Positions 34,790 to 43,350 of a stretch of DNA of 53,456 nt are shown piece by piece (within the stretch, counting starts at the first letter, position 1; every line of letters begins with the position of its first letter). The stretch comes from Pseudomonadota bacterium. GTDB taxonomy: Bacteria > Pseudomonadota > Alphaproteobacteria > Rhodobacterales > Rhodobacteraceae. The notes beneath the pieces were generated by a model. It was not told the origin of the DNA, ran no database searches, and saw nothing but the letters and a program-made list of their open reading frames with translations. The stretch lies in NCBI GenBank assembly GCA_018240425.1, contig JAFEFU010000011.1, positions 1-53,456 of the forward strand, in the 5' to 3' direction. The position numbers and the translations under genes are program-made.

Positions 34790-35611
34790 ATGACCTGCTG
34801 GAAGCCCGCCGCATTTCTGTTCGCCCTTTGGCTCACCCTTGCGCCCTCCGGCGCGCCCGGACAGGCGGTCGCGCCCGAGGTCGCCCGGGCGGTCGCCGTC
34901 AGCCAGGGCGCGCAGGTCATCCGCGGCGGCCAGACCGCAAGGCTTTCCGAGGGCGCGGGCGTCGCCAGCGGCGACATCATCGCCACCGACGGCAACGGCC
35001 GGGTGCAGCTTCTGTTCGCGGACCAGACCCGGGTGGCGATCGGCCCCGGATCGCGCTTCGCCGTGGATGACGTGACCCTGCGCAAGAGCGGGACGGCGCG
35101 CCGGTTCGCGGTCTCGGCGATCGCCGGCAGCTTCCGCTTCATCACCGGCAAGAGCCGCAAGTCGGCCTATGCGATCGACACGCCGACTGCGACGATGGGC
35201 ATTCGCGGGACCGCCTTCGATTTCGTGGTCCGCAGCCAGAAGGGAACCGACCTCGTGCTCTTTTCCGGCGAGGTCAGGATGTGCGGCCGCTCGGGCGGCT
35301 GCTACCGGGTGCACGGGGCCTGCGACGCGGTGCGGATGGATGCGGGCGGGACGCTCGGGCTTGTCGCGGACGATCCCGGCAGGAAGGCCATGATCTCTCA
35401 CGGATTCGGCTTCATCACCGACCCCGACCAGCTTCTGCCCGCGTTCCGCGAGGCGAAACGCTCGTGCGGCGGCGAGAGGGTCAACCGCGTGACCCCGCCG
35501 AAGGAAGGGGAACGCGCGCCCCATGCCGCCAGCCCGGCGCCCAGCCCGCCGGCGCCGTCGCCCGGGCCGCCCAAGGGTCCGCCCGAAGATCCGCCCGATC
35601 CGGTGATCTGA
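34790..35611 (+). CDS. FecR-domain exported protein
   Basis: 273 residues. Signal peptide WKPAAFLFALWLTLAPSGAPGQA, cut near residue 26. A FecR domain (about 30-150) has AVSQGAQVIRGGQTARLSEGAGV, GDIIATDGNGRVQLLFAD, RVAIGPGSRFAVDDV and TPTATMGIRGTAFDF. A Cys-containing segment (MCGRSGGC, GAC, SCGG) may form disulfides, and the tail is Pro-rich. ATG 34790 follows GGAG; the GTG at 34757 is an alternative. It overlaps the cyclase by 1 base (TGATG). It is likely a periplasmic partner of the CHASE2 sensor. The 261-base upstream gap (34529-34789) shows only a weak TTGCCA / TAGGCT promoter-like pair. Confidence 0.85.
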   Translation: MTCWKPAAFLFALWLTLAPSGAPGQAVAPEVARAVAVSQGAQVIRGGQTARLSEGAGVASGDIIATDGNGRVQLLFADQTRVAIGPGSRFAVDDVTLRKSGTARRFAVSAIAGSFRFITGKSRKSAYAIDTPTATMGIRGTAFDFVVRSQKGTDLVLFSGEVRMCGRSGGCYRVHGACDAVRMDAGGTLGLVADDPGRKAMISHGFGFITDPDQLLPAFREAKRSCGGERVNRVTPPKEGERAPHAASPAPSPPAPSPGPPKGPPEDPPDPVI

Positions 35612-37842
35612 TGGCGGCGGGGGCGGCCAGCGGGGCAGGGGCAGGCGCCCTGCGCCAGTTCGGCTTTCTGGTCGTGGGGCTCATGATCGTGACGCTGGTG
35701 GCGGCCGTGCGCATCGCCGATCCCTATCCCGTCCGCGCGCTGCGGCTGTTCTACTTCGACTACCTCCAGCGCCTGTCGCCGCGCGCGCCCGCCGACCTGC
35801 CGGTCAGGATCGTCGACATCGACGAGACCTCGCTCGCCGCCCTCGGCCAGTGGCCCTGGCCCCGCGACCGGCTGGCCGAGCTGGTCAGGCGGCTGGCCGA
35901 TGACTACGGGGCCTCGGCCATCGCCTTCGATGTCCTCTTTCCCGAGCCCGACCGCCTGTCGGTCTCGCGCCTGCTGGCCGATCCTTCGGTCGCCCCGCTC
36001 CTCGCCCGCCCGCCGACGCCCGAGACGCTGGCCGGGCTCGACAATGACGCGCGTTTCGCCCGGGCGATGGAGGGGCGGCGGGTGGTCCTCGGGGTGGCCG
36101 AGTCCGCGACCGGCTGGCCAGGCGCGCCCTACGGCAAGGCGGGTTTCGTCGAGATCGGCAGCGATCCCGGGCGCGGCCTCGTCGCCCTGACCTCGACCAC
36201 CGGGGTCGTGCCGGTGCTGGAGGCGGCGGCGGCCGGGATCGGCGGCATCAACGTCGCCCCCTCGGATGCCTCGGACGTGGTGCGCACCGTGCCGATGGTC
36301 TGGCGGACGCCCGACGGGCCGCTGCCCAACCTCTCGCTCGAGGCGCTCAGGGTGGCGCTTGGCGAAAGCACGGTCCGCGTCGTCGGCGCGCCCGACACCG
36401 AAGGCGCCGTGGCCGAGATCGACCTGGGCGACTACCGCATCCCCACCGCCTCGGACGGCCAGCTCTGGATCCATTACCGTCATGAGGACCGGGGCCTCTA
36501 CGTCTCGGCGGCCGACATCCTCGCCCCGGGGCTGCGGGCCGACCTGCGCAACCGGCTGGCGGGCACCATCGTTCTTGTCGGCTCGTCGGCGGCGGGGCTT
36601 CTCGACATCCGCGCCACTCCCCTGGGCGAGACCGTGCCCGGCGTCTCGATCCATGCCCAGATCCTCGAACAGATCCTGACCGGAGACTTCCTCGTGCGCG
36701 GCGATTTCCAGGCCGGGCTCGAGATCATCGCCTTCGTCTGCCTCTCGGGCCTTGTCGTGTCGGTCATGTCGATGACCGGCCCGGTCGTGTCGATGCTGGC
36801 GGGCGCGGTGGCGACGGCCCTGACCCTGACCACCAGCTGGATCTTCTTCACCCGCGGGATGCTGTTCGACGCGACCTTTCCCGCCCTGGGCGGCCTTGCC
36901 GTCTTCTTCCTGCTGGCCGGCTACCAGTTCGTGATTGCCGACCGTGAAAAGCGCCTGATCCGCAAGTCCTTCCTGCATTATGTCGCGCCCTCGGTCCTGC
37001 GCGAGATCGAGAAAAGCGGCCACCGGACCGAGCTTGGCGGCCAGATCCGCCCGGTCACGGTCATGTTCTGCGATCTGCGCAACTTCACGCCGCTGAGCGA
37101 GACGATGTCCCCTCAGGCTCTGGTGGCGCTTCTGAACGCGCTCTTCGGCACCCTGTCGGACTGCATCCTCGGCGAGAGCGGCACCATCGACAAGTTCATC
37201 GGCGATTCGATCATGGCCTTCTGGAATGCGCCCCTCGAGATGCCGGACTACCGGCGGCGGGCCTGCCGCGCCGCCTTGGCGATGCGCCAGGCGCTGCGCG
37301 ACTTCAACCGCCGCCGGCAGGAGGGCGGGGCTGCGCCTCTGGCGGTGGCGGTGGGGCTGTGCTCGGGCCCGGCCTGCGTCGGCAACATCGGCTCGACCCA
37401 GAGGTTCAGCTATTCGGTGATCGGCGACACGGTCAATGTCGCGGCGCGGATCGAGGCGAGCTGCCGCCATGTCGACTACGACCTGGTGATCTCGGACGAG
37501 ACCTGCGAGGGGGCGGGCGGCATGGCCACCCTGCCGGCGGGGGTGATCGCGCTGAAGGGCAAGTCCGGCCGCCTGCCGCTCCACCTGCTGGTCGGGGACG
37601 AGACGCTGGCGGCGACTCCGGCCTTCGCCGACCTCGCCGCCGCCCACGCGGCGCTTCTGGCCGGACTCGCCGGGGGCGGGGGGGCGGGGGCCGAGGCGCT
37701 CGAGCGGTGCCGGACCGCCGCCGCCGCCGTCGATCCGGGACTCGCGGCCTTTTACGGACGCCTGCCGGCACGGGCGGCGGATTTCCCCGCCGCGCTTTCT
37801 GCCGGCCCGGCCTCGATGGCGGCGGCGGGCACGGGGGAGTAG
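35611..37842 (+). CDS. CHASE2-domain adenylate cyclase
   Basis: 743 residues. Helix near 16-34, then an extracytoplasmic CHASE2 domain (about 40-340) with VRIVDIDETSLAALGQWPWPR and AIAFDVLFPEPDR. A cluster of membrane helices follows (about 365-450), then a class III cyclase domain (about 475-650). Catalytic residues: metal Asp488 (FCDLRNFT) and Asp532 (FIGDS), purine-selecting Lys528 and Asp606 (IGDTVN), and Asn609 and Arg613. The Lys/Asp pair marks an ATP-specific enzyme, so the product is cAMP. It is translationally coupled to the FecR protein. It ends 5 bases from the convergent glycosyltransferase gene. Confidence 0.93.
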   Translation: MAAGAASGAGAGALRQFGFLVVGLMIVTLVAAVRIADPYPVRALRLFYFDYLQRLSPRAPADLPVRIVDIDETSLAALGQWPWPRDRLAELVRRLADDYGASAIAFDVLFPEPDRLSVSRLLADPSVAPLLARPPTPETLAGLDNDARFARAMEGRRVVLGVAESATGWPGAPYGKAGFVEIGSDPGRGLVALTSTTGVVPVLEAAAAGIGGINVAPSDASDVVRTVPMVWRTPDGPLPNLSLEALRVALGESTVRVVGAPDTEGAVAEIDLGDYRIPTASDGQLWIHYRHEDRGLYVSAADILAPGLRADLRNRLAGTIVLVGSSAAGLLDIRATPLGETVPGVSIHAQILEQILTGDFLVRGDFQAGLEIIAFVCLSGLVVSVMSMTGPVVSMLAGAVATALTLTTSWIFFTRGMLFDATFPALGGLAVFFLLAGYQFVIADREKRLIRKSFLHYVAPSVLREIEKSGHRTELGGQIRPVTVMFCDLRNFTPLSETMSPQALVALLNALFGTLSDCILGESGTIDKFIGDSIMAFWNAPLEMPDYRRRACRAALAMRQALRDFNRRRQEGGAAPLAVAVGLCSGPACVGNIGSTQRFSYSVIGDTVNVAARIEASCRHVDYDLVISDETCEGAGGMATLPAGVIALKGKSGRLPLHLLVGDETLAATPAFADLAAAHAALLAGLAGGGGAGAEALERCRTAAAAVDPGLAAFYGRLPARAADFPAALSAGPASMAAAGTGE

Positions 37843-37847
37843 GCCCC

Positions 37848-39149
37848 TCAGCGGGCCCCGGCGGTGCCCTCCGCCCCGACGTCCGCCCAGGCAGGATCGG
37901 CCAGCCCCTCGGCCAGCGCCCGCCGCCAGATCAGGACCAGCGCCAGCGTCAGCAGGAGGGGCAGGCTCTTGATCACCCCGACGCCGAAGTTCGCCGCGAC
38001 CGAGCCGAAGCCGATGTGCGCCTCGTACTGAAGCATGACGATCCGGTGCTGGAGGAGCGAAAGACCGATGATCGCGCCGGTCAGCAGCATTGCTGGCCGG
38101 GGCAGGCGGCGGCCGAGGGCCAGGACGGTCGCCAGGAGCGGAAAGACGAGGCTGAGGTAATGCGCCCACACCACCGGCGAGAGGACGAGCGAGATCAGGA
38201 TCGACAGGTTGAAGACCGCCTCGCGCCGGGCCGCGGGATGCAGCCGCGAGCGCCAGACCGTGACCGCCTCGGCCAGGAGAAGCGCCAGCGTCGCCAGCCG
38301 CAGGCCGGTCTCGACCGCGCGCGGCAGGGCGGGAATCCGGCCCCCCGCGCCATAGTCGGCGGGGGCGACGAACAGCGGTTCGAGAAAGGCGAAGGGGTTG
38401 CTGTTCATCGACGGGTGCAGGAGACTGCTCGATTCATTCAGGATGATGCGGACGAAGTCCATGTGCAGCCCCAGGCCGAACCCGGCCACCGACAGGACGG
38501 CGACCGCCAGCCCGCAGGTCAGCGCGGTCCAGCGGAAGGGGGCGGGCGACAGGGCGAAAAGGAGGATCGCCCCTGGCGCCAGCACCGGCTTGACGAGGAC
38601 CGCCGCCGCGTAGAGCAGCGCCGCCGTCCGGTCGCCGCCCCGCCCATAGGCGATGAGGCCGGCGACAAGGAGGAGAAAGACGAAGGGCGTGGTCTGCCCC
38701 CCGGTCCGGTAGATGGTCCAGAACGGCTGGAACAGCGCGAGAGCGGTGCAGAAGAGCGCGAAGAAGGTCAGCCGCGCGCCCTCCGATCCGCCGGTCAGCG
38801 GACAGAGGTGGCGGTAGAGAAGCACCAGCCCGGCGATCAGCGCCAGCGTGTCGGCGATCTTGAAGGCGAGAAGCGCGCTGTGCGGCCCGAGCATCGCCAG
38901 CGGCACATAGAGATAGCTGGTCATCGGCGCGGAAAAGAAGCTCATGTTGCCAAGCGGTGGCTGACCGCCGATCAGCGCGAAGGGATTGTAGAGGTCGGCG
39001 AACTGCCCGGCCCGCGCCTTCTGGCCGGCATCGTAGAAGTTGGCGAAGTCGAGGGTAATGCCCCAGGGCTTCCACAGGCCCCAGAGAACCCACAGCGCGC
39101 ACAGCCCCAGCATCGCCCAGCCGAGGATCCTCGCCGTCGTTGCGTTCAT
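37848..39149 (-). CDS. GT87-family (DUF2029) polytopic glycosyltransferase
   Basis: 433 residues, about ten hydrophobic helices, GT-C fold. The N-terminal extracytoplasmic loop DFANFYDAGQKARAGQFADLYNP carries the Asp of the GT-C/GT87 active site. FWTIYRTGGQTTPFVFLLL and AAVLVKPVLAPGAILL are other family patterns. GT87 enzymes (PimE group) use a polyprenyl-phosphate sugar and transfer it on the outer face of the inner membrane. Divergent from the UbiA-type gene across 226 bases, it fits as the final transferase of that polyprenyl-phosphate pathway. Confidence 0.82.
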   Translation of the reverse strand: MNATTARILGWAMLGLCALWVLWGLWKPWGITLDFANFYDAGQKARAGQFADLYNPFALIGGQPPLGNMSFFSAPMTSYLYVPLAMLGPHSALLAFKIADTLALIAGLVLLYRHLCPLTGGSEGARLTFFALFCTALALFQPFWTIYRTGGQTTPFVFLLLVAGLIAYGRGGDRTAALLYAAAVLVKPVLAPGAILLFALSPAPFRWTALTCGLAVAVLSVAGFGLGLHMDFVRIILNESSSLLHPSMNSNPFAFLEPLFVAPADYGAGGRIPALPRAVETGLRLATLALLLAEAVTVWRSRLHPAARREAVFNLSILISLVLSPVVWAHYLSLVFPLLATVLALGRRLPRPAMLLTGAIIGLSLLQHRIVMLQYEAHIGFGSVAANFGVGVIKSLPLLLTLALVLIWRRALAEGLADPAWADVGAEGTAGAR

Positions 39150-39316
39150 GCCTGCCTCCGCCTCCGGTCTGCGGCCACCTTACAGAAGAAATGCGCGGGC
39201 ACAGGCAGGGAATCGCCATTCGTGCAAAATGCGAAACTTTCCCGGACAGCCGGCCGCGATTGTTGCCCGATCCCGCCGCTCTCCCCGTGGCCGCGTCCGC
39301 TGGCGGCCGGGGCGAT

Positions 39317-39344
39317 TTGCTTCCGCGGCGGCAGTTTCTATTGT
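39317..39344 (+). promoter_or_regulatory. Candidate promoter for the UbiA-EmrE-SDR-ASST operon
   Basis: TTGCTT (39317-39322) and TATTGT (39339-39344), 16-base spacer. The -10 lies in the only AT-rich patch of the 226-base divergent gap. CGGAGG at 39361-39366 then leads to the ATG at 39376. No other feature is evident in 39150-39316. Confidence 0.4.
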
Positions 39345-39375
39345 ATCAAGGTCAGGTCTGCGGAGGCATTTCCCG

Positions 39376-40341
39376 ATGAAGACGGCTCAGCGGTCACGAG
39401 GCATGGGGACGATCGCCGACTATGTGGCGATCGCGCGGCCCGACCATTGGCTGAAGAATATCTTCATGCTGCCCGGCGCGGCGCTGGCCTATGTCATCGA
39501 CCCCCAGGCCGGATCGGTCCTGCCGCTTCTGGCCGGCATCGTCGCCACCTGCCTGACCGCCTCGGCCAACTACACGATCAACGAATATCTCGACGGCCAG
39601 TCCGACCGCTTCCACCCGACCAAGTCGTCGCGCCCCACCGCGCAGGGCCGCATCAGGCTGCCGCTCGTGCTGGCGCAGTATCTGGCGCTCGCCGGCCTCG
39701 GCCTCGGCATCGCCAGCCGGCTGAACCCGATGTTCTTCTACGCGAGCATCGCGCTTCTGGTCATGGGCATCCTCTACAATGTCGAGCCGATCCGCACCAA
39801 GGACCGCACCTATCTCGACGTCTTGTCGGAATCGGTCAACAACCCGATCCGGCTGACGCTGGGCTGGGCCGCCGTGACCACCATCGTCCTGCCGCCGGTG
39901 TCCTTGATCCTCAGCTACTGGATGGGCGGGGCCTACCTGATGGCGATCAAGCGCTACGCCGAATACCGGATGATCGGCGACCCCGAGCGCGCCGGCCTCT
40001 ACCGCAAGTCGTTTCGCGGCTACAGCGAGACCTCGATCTTCCTGTCGGCCTTCTTCTATGCGCTGACCTCGGTGTTCTTCCTGGGGATCTTCCTCATCAA
40101 GTACCGGATCGAGTTCATCATCAGCTTCCCCTTCTTCGCGCTCCTGTTCGCCTGGTACCAGCATATCGCGCTGAGGCCCCAGTCGACGGCGATGAACCCC
40201 GAGAAGCTCTATCTCGAACCGAGGTTCATGGCCTATGTCGCCTTTCTGGTCATACTGGTCGCCGCCCTGTTCTTCATCGACATTCCCGGCCTGAACTATC
40301 TGATGGAGCACTCGGCCGCCCGCGATCCGCGCCTTCCCTGA
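39376..40341 (+). CDS. UbiA-family prenyltransferase, decaprenyl-phosphate phosphoribosyltransferase-like
   Basis: 321 residues, about eight or nine helices. Motif 1 (69-87) is NEYLDGQSDRFHPTKSSRP, matching the N(D/E)xxDxxxDRxHPxKxxRP signature of 5-phosphoribose-diphosphate:decaprenyl-phosphate phosphoribosyltransferase (mycobacterial Rv3806c group). ARPDHWLKN (20-28) and KRYAEYR (192-198) followed by YRKSFRGYS are also specific to that group. Expected reaction: PRPP plus polyprenyl phosphate gives polyprenyl-phosphoryl-5-phosphoribose, precursor of polyprenyl-phosphate ribose or arabinose. ATG 39376 is preceded by CGGAGG; ATG 39403 is possible. It begins a four-gene operon. Confidence 0.87.
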   Translation: MKTAQRSRGMGTIADYVAIARPDHWLKNIFMLPGAALAYVIDPQAGSVLPLLAGIVATCLTASANYTINEYLDGQSDRFHPTKSSRPTAQGRIRLPLVLAQYLALAGLGLGIASRLNPMFFYASIALLVMGILYNVEPIRTKDRTYLDVLSESVNNPIRLTLGWAAVTTIVLPPVSLILSYWMGGAYLMAIKRYAEYRMIGDPERAGLYRKSFRGYSETSIFLSAFFYALTSVFFLGIFLIKYRIEFIISFPFFALLFAWYQHIALRPQSTAMNPEKLYLEPRFMAYVAFLVILVAALFFIDIPGLNYLMEHSAARDPRLP

Positions 40342-40381
40342 CCCCCCAGCCCCGGCCGCGACCGGCCCCGAGGAACCCTGC

Positions 40382-40750
40382 ATGTCGAAATACTTCATCT
40401 TCATCGTGGTGACGGTGATCCTGAACGCCACCTCGCAGCTTCTGATGAAGACCGGGATCGGGCAGGTCGGGCAGGCAGAGCTGTCGGCGGGCAAGGCCGC
40501 GGGGCTTCTGGTCAGGGCGGCAACCAATCCCTTCATCATCCTCGGGCTGACGACCATGACGCTCAGCATGGGAACGCACCTGATGTCGCTGTCGCGCTTC
40601 GAGGTGAGCTTCGCCTTTCCCTTCCTGTCGGTCGCCTATGTCATCGTCGCGCTCTACGGCGGGCTCATCCTCGGCGAGGACGTGAACCCGACCCGCATTC
40701 TCGGCATCTGCACCATCATGCTCGGCACGGTGATCCTGGCGCGCAGCTGA
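40382..40750 (+). CDS. EmrE/ArnE-like small four-helix membrane protein
   Basis: 122 residues with four hydrophobic helices (about 4-22, 48-65, 70-92, 103-120). The C-terminal half (FPFLSVAYVIVALYGGLILGEDV, then LGICTIMLGTVILA) follows the drug/metabolite-transporter pattern shared with the ArnE/ArnF flippase subunits. In a polyprenyl-phosphate sugar operon, flipping of the lipid-linked sugar to the periplasmic face is the likely job. A multidrug role is possible but less suited to the context. Confidence 0.8.
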   Translation: MSKYFIFIVVTVILNATSQLLMKTGIGQVGQAELSAGKAAGLLVRAATNPFIILGLTTMTLSMGTHLMSLSRFEVSFAFPFLSVAYVIVALYGGLILGEDVNPTRILGICTIMLGTVILARS

Positions 40751-40774
40751 TCCGGCCAACGGAGCGAACGACCC

Positions 40775-41776
40775 ATGAAACACATCCTCATCGGCGGCAA
40801 CGGCTTTCTCGGCCGCGAGACAGTGCGCCAGATCCTGGCGCGCGACCCCGACGAGCGCATCCTGGTCGTCGACCTGCACGAAAGCTTCGCGGCCCGTCCG
40901 GTCGCGCCCGACCCGCGCGTTGCCGTGCATGAGGCCGACGTGGCCCGGCCGGGCGCGCTGGCCAGCATCCGCCTTGGGCCCGGCGACGTGGTCCACCACC
41001 TGGCGACCCGCCTCATCACCCCCAACCATCCGCGCTTCGGCCGCGACGCCTATTTCCGCCATTGCGCCGTCGACGGCACCCGCGAGATCCTGGCCTGGAT
41101 GAAGGGGCAGGGGCACCGGCGGCTGGTCTTCTGGTCGACCGACATGGTCTATGGTCCGGCGGTGCAGATCCCGCGCCCGGAAAGCCACCCGCGAAGGCCC
41201 TTCGGCCCCTATGGCCGCTCGAAGGTCGCGGCCGAGGACATCATCGCCGCCTCGGTCGCGGCGGGCGATCTGAGCTGCACCATCTTCCGCCCGCGCCTCA
41301 TCATCGGGCCGGGGCGGCTGGGGATTCTGGCGGTGCTCTTCGGCCTGATCGACCGGGGCCGGCCGGTGCCGCTGATCGGGGCGGGAACCAACCGTTTCCA
41401 GTTCGTGTCGGTCGCCGACTGCGCACGGGCGACGCTGGCCGCCGCCGATCTGGGCTGCCCGAACGGGATCTACAACCTCGGCTCGGCGGGATCGCCCACC
41501 GAATACGAACTGATGAGCGACTTCATCGCCCGCGCCGGATCGCGCTCGCGGGTGGTGCGCACGCCCGCCTGGCTGGTCAAGGGCATCCTGCGTACGCTGA
41601 ACCTGGCGCGCGTCGCGCCGATGGACCCCGAGCAGTACGAGATCGCCGATCTCGAGGTGGCGCTCGACATCAGCGCGGCCGAGCGCGACCTCGGCTGGGT
41701 GCCGCGCCACCATGACACCGACCTGCTGACCGCCGCCTACCGTTCGTGGAAGGGCGAGGAGGTTGTCCTGCCCTGA
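40775..41776 (+). CDS. Extended SDR (NAD-dependent epimerase/dehydratase)
   Basis: 333 residues. Rossmann motif GGNGFLG (7-13), catalytic STDMVYG with Ser121/Thr122, YGRSK with Tyr146 and Lys150, FRPRLIIGPG, RFQFVSVADCARA and IYNLGS, all in standard order. The enzyme would modify the ribosyl or hexosyl moiety of a nucleotide- or lipid-linked sugar. DprE2-like epimerisation to arabinose is one option, but DprE2 is a classical-type SDR and no DprE1 oxidase is seen here, so the reaction is unresolved. It lies 24 bases after the EmrE-like gene. Confidence 0.85.
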   Translation: MKHILIGGNGFLGRETVRQILARDPDERILVVDLHESFAARPVAPDPRVAVHEADVARPGALASIRLGPGDVVHHLATRLITPNHPRFGRDAYFRHCAVDGTREILAWMKGQGHRRLVFWSTDMVYGPAVQIPRPESHPRRPFGPYGRSKVAAEDIIAASVAAGDLSCTIFRPRLIIGPGRLGILAVLFGLIDRGRPVPLIGAGTNRFQFVSVADCARATLAAADLGCPNGIYNLGSAGSPTEYELMSDFIARAGSRSRVVRTPAWLVKGILRTLNLARVAPMDPEQYEIADLEVALDISAAERDLGWVPRHHDTDLLTAAYRSWKGEEVVLP

Positions 41777-41946
41777 CGGCAGGCGCCTGGCGATTGTCGC
41801 CGTAGGCGGCCCAATCCGGCAACACCCCGTCGGGATTGTTGACTGCGGCAGCGGGCGCCGACCCCTATGATCTTGATCTCGCTCCGCCTTTGCCGCAGTC
41901 TCGCGCCGCGCGGAGCCGGCCGATGCGGCCGGAGGGAGGCTTGCCG

Positions 41947-43311
41947 GTGGAAAGATTTCTTTTCCGCAAGATCGAGGTATGGGTCTTGCTGCTGCTCGTC
42001 CTCGTCGACCTCCTCGGCTTCATTGCCTTCGGCGGTCTGATCCTCGAGGAATTGCAGGGCGGCAAGCGGGCGGGCGAACTGGGCAAGGCGGCGGTCGAGG
42101 TCGCCGAGATCCCCGGCGACATCGAGGATGTGCTGCGCGGCAAGGATCCGATGATGGTGCGCAGCCAGAACGCCAGTCCCGGCCTCAGCGGCTGGAGCTG
42201 GAGCCGCCCCGGCGGCGGGACCGGGCTGCCGGGTTACTGGCTCTTGGGCCATTTCGACGTTGACCGGCAGCAAAGCCTGATCGACATGGTGCGGCTCTCG
42301 GACGGCAAGGTGGTGCACAGCTGGGCCCCCGACATCGACGCGCTCCTGGCTGACGCGCCCCGCACCTCGGCGCTTGCCGAGTTCGCCAACTGGCGCACCG
42401 CCAAGTTCAAGCCCTACCAGCCGTGGCTGATGGCGAACGGCGACCTGATCGTGAAGGACGACCATACGCCGCTGCTGCGCATCGACGGCTGCGGCCGCAA
42501 GGTCTGGCGGCAGGATGCGACGCTCTTTCACCACAGCACCGAGTCGGATGGCGCGGGCGGCTTCTGGATTCCCTCGGTGGTCGAGCCGTCGCGCGTCTCG
42601 GGCCTGCCGCCCCGTTTCTTCGACGACGCCCTGACCCATGTTGCCGCCGACGGCCGGATTCTCGCGCAGATTTCGCTGCCGGAACTCTTTCTGCGCAAGG
42701 ACATGGCCTATATCCTGTTCCCGCCGGGCGTCTATGTCGAAGACCCTCTCCATCTGAACGACATCCAGCCGGTCCTCTCGGATGGCCCCTACTGGAAGAA
42801 AGGCGACCTCTTTCTCAGCCTGCGCCTGCGCTCGATGGTCCTGCTCTACCGCCCCTCGACCGATGAGATCGTCTGGATGAAGGAAGGCCCGTGGATGGGC
42901 CAGCATGACGTGGACATCCTTGACGATCACCGCATCGCCGTCTTCGACAACCGCGCCCAGCATCGCAAGGACGGGATGATCGTCGGCACGTCGGACATAG
43001 CCGTCTATGACTTCGCCACCGGCGCAGTCAGCCGCCCCTACCATGACCTGATGGCGCGCGAGCAGGTGAAATCGCTTTACGAGGGGCAGTTCACCCTTCT
43101 GCCCGGCGGCAACCTGATCGTCGAGGATCACAACTCGGGCAGGGTGCTGATCTTTGATCCGCAAGGCACCAGGATCGGCGAATTCATCAACCGCAACCGG
43201 AACGGCAAGGTCTACGAGATCGGCTGGGGGCGATACATAGCGCAGGCCGACGGCGATGTGGCCTTGAAGGCGCTGGACGCGCTCGACTGCGGCGGCCAGC
43301 CGGGTTTATAG
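41947..43311 (+). CDS. Membrane-anchored arylsulfotransferase (ASST)-like protein
   Basis: 454 residues from a GTG start preceded by GGAGGGAGG; ATG 41923 and TTG 41941 are alternatives. One transmembrane helix (about 10-32, VWVLLLLVLVDLLGFIAFGGL) anchors a large periplasmic beta-propeller-like domain. The ASST signature GQHDVDILDDHRIAVFDN is present, whose His is the sulfotransfer residue in bacterial ASSTs, followed by LYEGQFTLLPGGNLIVEDHNSGRVL in pieces. Members transfer sulfate from phenolic esters or have unknown roles. Position after the lipid-sugar genes suggests modification of a periplasmic glycan. True activity is uncertain. Confidence 0.75.
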   Translation: MERFLFRKIEVWVLLLLVLVDLLGFIAFGGLILEELQGGKRAGELGKAAVEVAEIPGDIEDVLRGKDPMMVRSQNASPGLSGWSWSRPGGGTGLPGYWLLGHFDVDRQQSLIDMVRLSDGKVVHSWAPDIDALLADAPRTSALAEFANWRTAKFKPYQPWLMANGDLIVKDDHTPLLRIDGCGRKVWRQDATLFHHSTESDGAGGFWIPSVVEPSRVSGLPPRFFDDALTHVAADGRILAQISLPELFLRKDMAYILFPPGVYVEDPLHLNDIQPVLSDGPYWKKGDLFLSLRLRSMVLLYRPSTDEIVWMKEGPWMGQHDVDILDDHRIAVFDNRAQHRKDGMIVGTSDIAVYDFATGAVSRPYHDLMAREQVKSLYEGQFTLLPGGNLIVEDHNSGRVLIFDPQGTRIGEFINRNRNGKVYEIGWGRYIAQADGDVALKALDALDCGGQPGL

Positions 43312-43315
43312 GGGG

Positions 43316-43344
43316 GCCGGGCGCGCGGGTCGCGCGCACCCGGC
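43316..43344. terminator. Hairpin between convergent genes (possible bidirectional terminator)
   Basis: GCCGGG (43316-43321) plus CGCGCG (43322-43327) pair with CGCGCG (43331-43336) and CCCGGC (43339-43344), 3-base loop GGT, 2-base bulge. It lies exactly between the ASST and bactofilin stops. No T-run on either strand, so termination may be weak. Confidence 0.5.
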
Positions 43345-43350
43345 GGAGCC

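Noticed and set aside
35281..35610. Upstream extension of the CHASE2 cyclase frame
   Set aside because: The extra 110 residues lie inside the FecR gene and are Arg-rich; the ATG at 35611 with TGATG overlap gives a normal N-terminus.
35398..38169. 923-residue open frame on the minus strand
   Set aside because: It spans the CHASE2 cyclase and part of the GT87 gene in the wrong frame and has no family motifs.
37359..40412. 1017-residue open frame on the plus strand
   Set aside because: It crosses three genes of both orientations and the divergent promoter gap; it is not a plausible protein.
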